A DNA stretch of 64,000 nucleotides, taken from positions 117,353 through 181,352 of the forward strand of contig NZ_JAGHQT010000007.1 in the NCBI RefSeq assembly GCF_017744155.1, read 5' to 3'. This document shows positions 63,191 through 64,000 of this stretch, piece by piece. Below the pieces are notes generated by a model, which saw only the letters and a list, made by a program, of their open reading frames with translations, had not been told where the DNA came from and ran no database searches. Made by a program: the position numbers and the translations under genes. This stretch comes from Endozoicomonas sp. G2_1 (GTDB taxonomy: Bacteria > Pseudomonadota > Gammaproteobacteria > Enterobacterales > Alteromonadaceae). Each line of letters opens with the position of its first letter. Position 1 is the stretch's first letter.

Positions 63191-63453
63191 GCCAATTAAA
63201 ATCATTTTAGCGTAAGACATCGTTCATTTTAGTTTTTCGCTATTTGGGGCTTGGTGTAATAATAATAAGCTTTGCCGTTTTTTGTGTTTTCAGATAGTTT
63301 ATTGCGCGCTGATTATTTTGTATTTCAGCAGAAATAAAAGGTGGCAAAGCTATTAATTTTGGCCAGTTTGGTGGGTAGCTCAAAAGTTCAAAGTGGGGTG
63401 CTCAATTAACGGTGCCTTCAAAATGGTGCCGTGTTTAACGTCAAGTAAGCTGC
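63185..63453 (+). other. Cassette 37: gene-free cassette, family 1 copy 6
   Basis: The 93-nt hairpin is at 63263-63355. The apical stem is GCTGA / TCAGC, an A-U replacing the G-U of other copies; the lower part of the middle stem is altered (TTTATTGCG). The 8-codon MPIKIILA frame is at 63189. Confidence 0.85.
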
Positions 63454-63554
63454 ATATAACAAGCGCTTCAACGGGACAAATAAAGCTTAGCTCCCGTCGC
63501 TGCGCTCCTAATTTTAGCTAAGCTAATTATTTGCCCGTTAAGCGGGCGTTAGCT
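63454..63554 (+). repeat. attC 37 (type A)
   Basis: R'' ATATAAC, R' GTTAGCT; type A. Confidence 0.92.
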
Positions 63555-63784
63555 TGCCACCACTATTCGATTGATATTTGTTTTTTTGTTTGGTGGTAAA
63601 GTTTAAATTTAGTATTTTTTGCCAAGTAGTTTTCGCCTTTGCTACATTTGTAGTTCATATTAGCAACGTGCAAACGGCTCAAATTATAGTTAAGCGTTGT
63701 AGTGGTGGGGTGTTGTTGTTTCTTCCGTACAAACGCATTTTACTTTAGTTGTTGCTGAATGTTTTTTGGTTACAGTAAGCTATC
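63549..63784 (+). other. Cassette 38: gene-free cassette, family 2 copy 3
   Basis: About 237 bp. CCACCACTA (63557-63565) can pair with local TGGTGG (63591-63596) or distal TAGTGGTGG (63700-63708). The right end shares TCCGTACAAACGCATTT and GGTTACAGTAAGCTATCAG with the other copies. No credible gene. Confidence 0.78.
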
Positions 63785-63883
63785 AGCTAACAAAACAATT
63801 AATCGGACGCGTAAAGCTTGGCTCGCGTCACTTCGTTCCTAATTTTAGCCAAGCATTACTTGCCGTTTATTGCGGCGTTAGGT
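63785..63883 (+). repeat. attC 38 (singleton)
   Basis: R'' AGCTAAC, R' GTTAGGT. Its own type: left AATCGGACGCGTAAAGCTTGG, right CCAAGCATTACTTGCCG. Confidence 0.9.
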
Positions 63884-63886
63884 TTT

Positions 63887-64000
63887 ATGAAGAAAGCACT
63901 AATTTCGTTTGGTCTTTTATTGATTGTTTACTTAAATGTGAATGCAATAGTCGGGTTGTTACCCGATAGTGACTTCAAATTAAATTTACGTTTACTAATT
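63887..64000 (+). CDS. Cassette 39: start of a small protein, cut by the window edge
   Basis: 38 open codons from an ATG 4 nt after the attC 38 core to the last base: MKKALISFGLLLIVYL followed by NVNAIVGLLPDSDFKL. The hydrophobic N-terminus is either a signal peptide or a first membrane helix. No stop is reached, so size and family are unknown. Confidence 0.6.
   Translation, partial: MKKALISFGLLLIVYLNVNAIVGLLPDSDFKLNLRLLI

Noticed and set aside
46725..64000. CRISPR array, suggested by regular similar repeats of about 100 bp
   Set aside because: The repeats are long imperfect palindromes with integron core ends, the spacers are genes, and there are no cas genes.

Overview
The window looks like chromosomal DNA of a marine gammaproteobacterium of the order Alteromonadales, most likely Colwelliaceae (Thalassotalea or Colwellia type). 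That rests on gene content: FadE, Hda, BepA and rhombosortase, class Ia NrdAB with a YfaE ferredoxin, and many small DUF families (DUF599, DUF2919, DUF2066, DUF2069, DUF2164, DUF3108) typical of the group. The genus assignment is inference.

Bases 1 to about 46,420 are ordinary core genome. In order: partial cysK; an RDD membrane protein; a periplasmic binding protein; a DUF599-DUF2919 pair; divergent rnhA and dnaQ; five near-identical tRNA-Asp genes behind one strong promoter; a second binding protein, a TetR regulator and fadE with a FadR-like operator; a glutamine amidotransferase; purMN; a DUF2066 gene overlapping hda; a 100-bp tandem repeat; a lipoprotein with an HELAH motif; the DUF2069-arsC-bepA block; TusA and AI-2E transporter genes; a PAS-PAS-GGDEF protein; the nrdA-nrdB-yfaE ribonucleotide reductase locus with two NrdR-like boxes; ubiG-gph; a PhoD-like phosphatase; tRNA-Val followed by a short AT-rich accessory patch; ybaK; a cupin; ybiT; ygiQ; an S9 peptidase; and rhombosortase.

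From about 46,725 to the right edge the window is one continuous integron cassette array, all in + orientation: 38 attC sites of about 100 bp, 29 complete coding cassettes, nine cassettes without a credible gene, and a 30th gene cut by the window end. No integrase gene is present. The left neighbour, where intI and attI should lie, is rhombosortase, so this stretch behaves as an integrase-less attC cluster or as the displaced part of a larger integron. The attC sites fall into three sequence types (A, B, C) plus five singletons, one hybrid of C and B, and one with a deleted left arm.

Most cassette genes encode proteins of 75 to 165 residues with no recognisable family, and about half are small membrane proteins. 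Exceptions are an SMI1/KNR4-type protein, a DUF3144 protein, a lipoprotein and a probable PD-(D/E)XK-like nuclease.

The most unusual content is in the gene-free cassettes. One family occurs six times. Each copy has a body of about 270 bp, always ends in a type-A attC, and carries a nested hairpin of exactly 93 nt whose stem differences are mostly pairing-preserving. A second family occurs three times, has a 5' arm that could pair with either of two partners, and is joined to three different attC types. These are candidates for structured RNAs or regulatory DNA carried as mobile cassettes.
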